Assembly: GCF_001885765.1 (NCBI RefSeq)
Contig: NZ_JXKD01000005.1
Span: 4,939 to 68,938, forward strand
DNA length: 64,000 nucleotides
Origin: Enterococcus aquimarinus
GTDB taxonomy: Bacteria > Bacillota > Bacilli > Lactobacillales > Enterococcaceae
Direction of reading: 5' to 3'
Shown: piece by piece, positions 62,245 to 64,000 of the stretch
How positions within the stretch are numbered: the stretch's first letter is position 1
Layout of the letters: the number at the start of each line of letters is the position of its first letter
Notes under the pieces: model-generated
Database searches by the model: none
Told to the model about the DNA's origin: nothing
The model's input: only the letters and a program-made list of their open reading frames with translations
Position numbers and translations under genes: made by a program

Positions 62245-63492
62245 ATGAAAGCAGAAATTATTGCAGTCGGAACAGAAATTTTACTCGGTCAAATTGTGAA
62301 CACTAATGCGACCTTTATTGCACAAGAATTAGCCAAACTTGGCATTGAAGTCTATCATCAAAGCGTGGTTGGCGACAACGGAGGACGTTTAGCTCAATCC
62401 TTGTCGATAGCAGAAAAGAGAAGTGATTTAATTGTCTTATGTGGAGGATTGGGACCAACACCCGATGATTTGACGAAGCAAGTGACGGCTAAACATGTCG
62501 GCGAAACGCTTGTTCAAAATCCAATTGGTCAAGAAAAACTACGTCATTTTTTCGAGAAAAGAAATACCGCGATGACCGAAAATAATTTGTTGCAAACCTT
62601 GGTCTTTCAAAACGGTGAAGCGTTACAAAATCCAACGGGTCTAGCCATTGGCATTTTTTACACAGATAGAGAGACAAAAAGTCATTACCTCCTTTTACCG
62701 GGTCCACCAAAAGAGTTAATCCCGATGTTTCAGCAACATGTCGTGCCATTATTACAGGAAAGATTTCCCCAAAAGGAAAAACTATATTCACGAGTATTAC
62801 GTTTTTATGGAATTGGGGAGTCGCGTTTAGTAACGGAATTAGCCGATTTAATTGAGCAACAGGTCAATCCAACCATTGCATCTTACGCCAAACAAAACGA
62901 AGTAACCTTACGCTTAACTGTCAAAACGGCGCAAGAACCGGTAGGACAACGATTGCTCGACCAACTTGAAGAGATTATTTTAAAGCGAGTCGGTCAATTT
63001 TTTTATGGCTATGGAGAAGAAAACAGTTTAGCCAAAGTGGTCGTGCAACGACTTAAAGCAAATGACAAACGGGTAACGGTAGCTGAAAGTCTCACAGGGG
63101 GACATGTTCAAGCGATGCTAAGTGCAATTCCCGGAGTATCTTCGGTATTCCCTGGTGGTTTCGTGACTTACTCAGCCCAAACAAAGAGTGATTTCTTACA
63201 AATTCCCATGGATTTATTAGAAACGTATGGCACGGTTAGTCAAGAATGTGTTGAAGCGATGGCAGCTCAAAGTTTAAAACTAGCGCAAACCGATTATAGT
63301 CTTGCTTTTACGGGTGTGGCGGGTCCTGATTCCTTAGAAGGTCAAGAGGTTGGGACTGTTTGGATTGCTTTAGCGACAAAAAATCAAGGCGTAGTAAGTC
63401 ACTGTTATCATTTTGAAAGTCATCGAGAAGGCATTCAAGCGAGTGCTGTAATGGCCGGTTTAGGAATGCTTTATCAAGCACTGGAAAAATAA
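62245..63492 (+). CDS. cinA: CinA: competence/damage-inducible protein, NMN amidohydrolase-like
   Basis: 415 residues from ATG 62245 (AGGAG eight bases upstream; a GTG one codon earlier is possible). N-terminal MoaB/COG1058 domain (about 1-170; [29 protein letters not shown]), and a C-terminal CinA domain (about 255-415; [28 protein letters not shown]) with the nicotinamide-nucleotide amidase motifs. It lies directly before recA, the classical cinA-recA order. Confidence 0.97.
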   Translation: MKAEIIAVGTEILLGQIVNTNATFIAQELAKLGIEVYHQSVVGDNGGRLAQSLSIAEKRSDLIVLCGGLGPTPDDLTKQVTAKHVGETLVQNPIGQEKLRHFFEKRNTAMTENNLLQTLVFQNGEALQNPTGLAIGIFYTDRETKSHYLLLPGPPKELIPMFQQHVVPLLQERFPQKEKLYSRVLRFYGIGESRLVTELADLIEQQVNPTIASYAKQNEVTLRLTVKTAQEPVGQRLLDQLEEIILKRVGQFFYGYGEENSLAKVVVQRLKANDKRVTVAESLTGGHVQAMLSAIPGVSSVFPGGFVTYSAQTKSDFLQIPMDLLETYGTVSQECVEAMAAQSLKLAQTDYSLAFTGVAGPDSLEGQEVGTVWIALATKNQGVVSHCYHFESHREGIQASAVMAGLGMLYQALEK

Positions 63493-63495
63493 ACG

Positions 63496-63509
63496 CGAAT
63501 GTTTGTTCG
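63496..63509. promoter_or_regulatory. Candidate LexA (SOS) box upstream of recA
   Basis: CGAATGTTTGTTCG resembles the Gram-positive SOS box CGAACRNRYGTTYG with two departures. It lies seven bases upstream of the recA -35. Confidence 0.55.
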
Positions 63510-63516
63510 GTTTTTC

Positions 63517-63545
63517 TTGCTTTTTTGAATAATAAAAGCTATGAT
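63517..63545 (+). promoter_or_regulatory. recA: recA promoter
   Basis: TTGCTT (63517-63522) and TATGAT (63540-63545) are separated by 17 bases. Confidence 0.7.
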
Positions 63546-63631
63546 ATAGATACAAAATGAATGTGATGAAACTTTAAAATCGAGAAAAACGTTAGATTGT
63601 TCCATTTACTAACATAAGGAGGATTTACAAC

Positions 63632-64000
63632 GTGGCAGATGATCGTAAAGCAGCTTTAGATGCTGCTCTTAAAAAGATAGAAAAGAATTTTGGAAAAGGT
63701 TCTGTAATGAAATTAGGCGAGAAAGCGGATCAACGAATTTCGACTGTTCCTAGTGGTTCTTTAGCGCTTGACGTGGCATTAGGAGTTGGAGGATACCCGC
63801 GTGGACGGATTGTAGAAGTCTATGGTCCTGAGAGTTCTGGTAAAACAACCGTTGCTCTTCATGCTGTCGCAGAAGTACAAAAAAACGGCGGAACAGCTGC
63901 TTTTATTGATGCTGAACATGCCCTAGATCCTCAATACGCTGAAAAATTAGGCGTAAATATTGATGAATTATTGCTATCACAACCTGATACGGGAGAACAA
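63632..64000 (+). CDS. recA: Recombinase RecA (5' part, cut by window end)
   Basis: The first 123 codons are present, from GTG 63632 behind AAGGAGG; the gene runs off the right edge. The N-terminal region [21 protein letters not shown] and Walker [10 protein letters not shown] (near 66-74) are unmistakable, with [18 protein letters not shown] following. The reading frame is open to the last base. No fusion or insertion is seen in this part. Confidence 0.98.
   Translation, partial: MADDRKAALDAALKKIEKNFGKGSVMKLGEKADQRISTVPSGSLALDVALGVGGYPRGRIVEVYGPESSGKTTVALHAVAEVQKNGGTAAFIDAEHALDPQYAEKLGVNIDELLLSQPDTGEQ

Overview
This window is a low-GC Gram-positive (Bacillota) chromosome segment that contains the replication origin. 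Gene content and order point to the Enterococcaceae: a VanR/VanS-type two-component pair followed by T-box-controlled serS, guaB, ychF, parAB, rsmG, and the dnaA/dnaN/yaaA/recF/gyrB/gyrA/rpsF/ssb/rpsR block. The genus is inferred from remembered synteny and protein character. I could not search a database.

Layout. 1-140: two tandem strong promoters fire leftward off the window edge, probably at an rRNA operon. 0.5-5.5 kb: two-component system, serS, and a peptidoglycan-type polysaccharide deacetylase. 5.6-12.8 kb (minus strand): a HutC-type GntR regulator, guaB, a DUF1129 membrane protein, ychF, a DUF951 protein, parB, parA and rsmG. 12.9-20.1 kb (minus): a mannose-family PTS (EIIB, EIIC, EIID, EIIA) followed by agaS, lacD and the GH35 beta-galactosidase bgaC. 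Together these look like an uptake and breakdown route for beta-1,3-linked galactosyl amino sugars. 20.3-24.0 kb: a methionine cluster (metA, a YxjH-type methyltransferase, metY), with a methionine-type T-box on the plus-strand pair. 24.2-30.3 kb (minus): mnmG, mnmE, jag, yidC, rnpA and rpmH, with one plus-strand YbjQ-like gene inside. 30.35-32.37 kb: a bipartite oriC with dnaA in its middle. 32.4-43.0 kb (plus): replication and ribosome genes through dnaB. 43-64 kb: an ABC-F protein, a ZIP transporter, proBA, dut, radA, a PIN/TRAM protein, gltX, cysS behind a T-box, mrnC, rlmB, a Rae1/YacP protein, a SigH-like sigma factor, veg, mscL, an M16 peptidase pair, a RodZ-like protein, pgsA, cinA, and the first 369 bases of recA.

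How it fits together. Most genes point away from the origin. The clear exceptions are 0.5-5.5 kb and the plus-strand methionine pair on the left arm, and the ABC-F gene, proBA and mscL on the right arm. Four ParB-binding parS sites flank the origin. Three copies of one 12-bp palindrome, each five bases downstream of a -10 box, tie the GntR gene at 5.7 kb to the agaS and PTS promoters 11-14 kb away. T-boxes control serS, the methionine pair and cysS, and a LexA-type site precedes recA.

No CRISPR array, transposase, prophage, toxin-antitoxin pair or recognisable defence system is present, and no complete tRNA or rRNA gene was found. I did not find a wholly new system. The most useful observations are the three-site GntR regulon, the origin architecture with a perfect inverted repeat, the inside-out parS-like palindrome, the RBS-covering hairpin before the sigma factor, and genes missing from their customary places (noc, gdpP).
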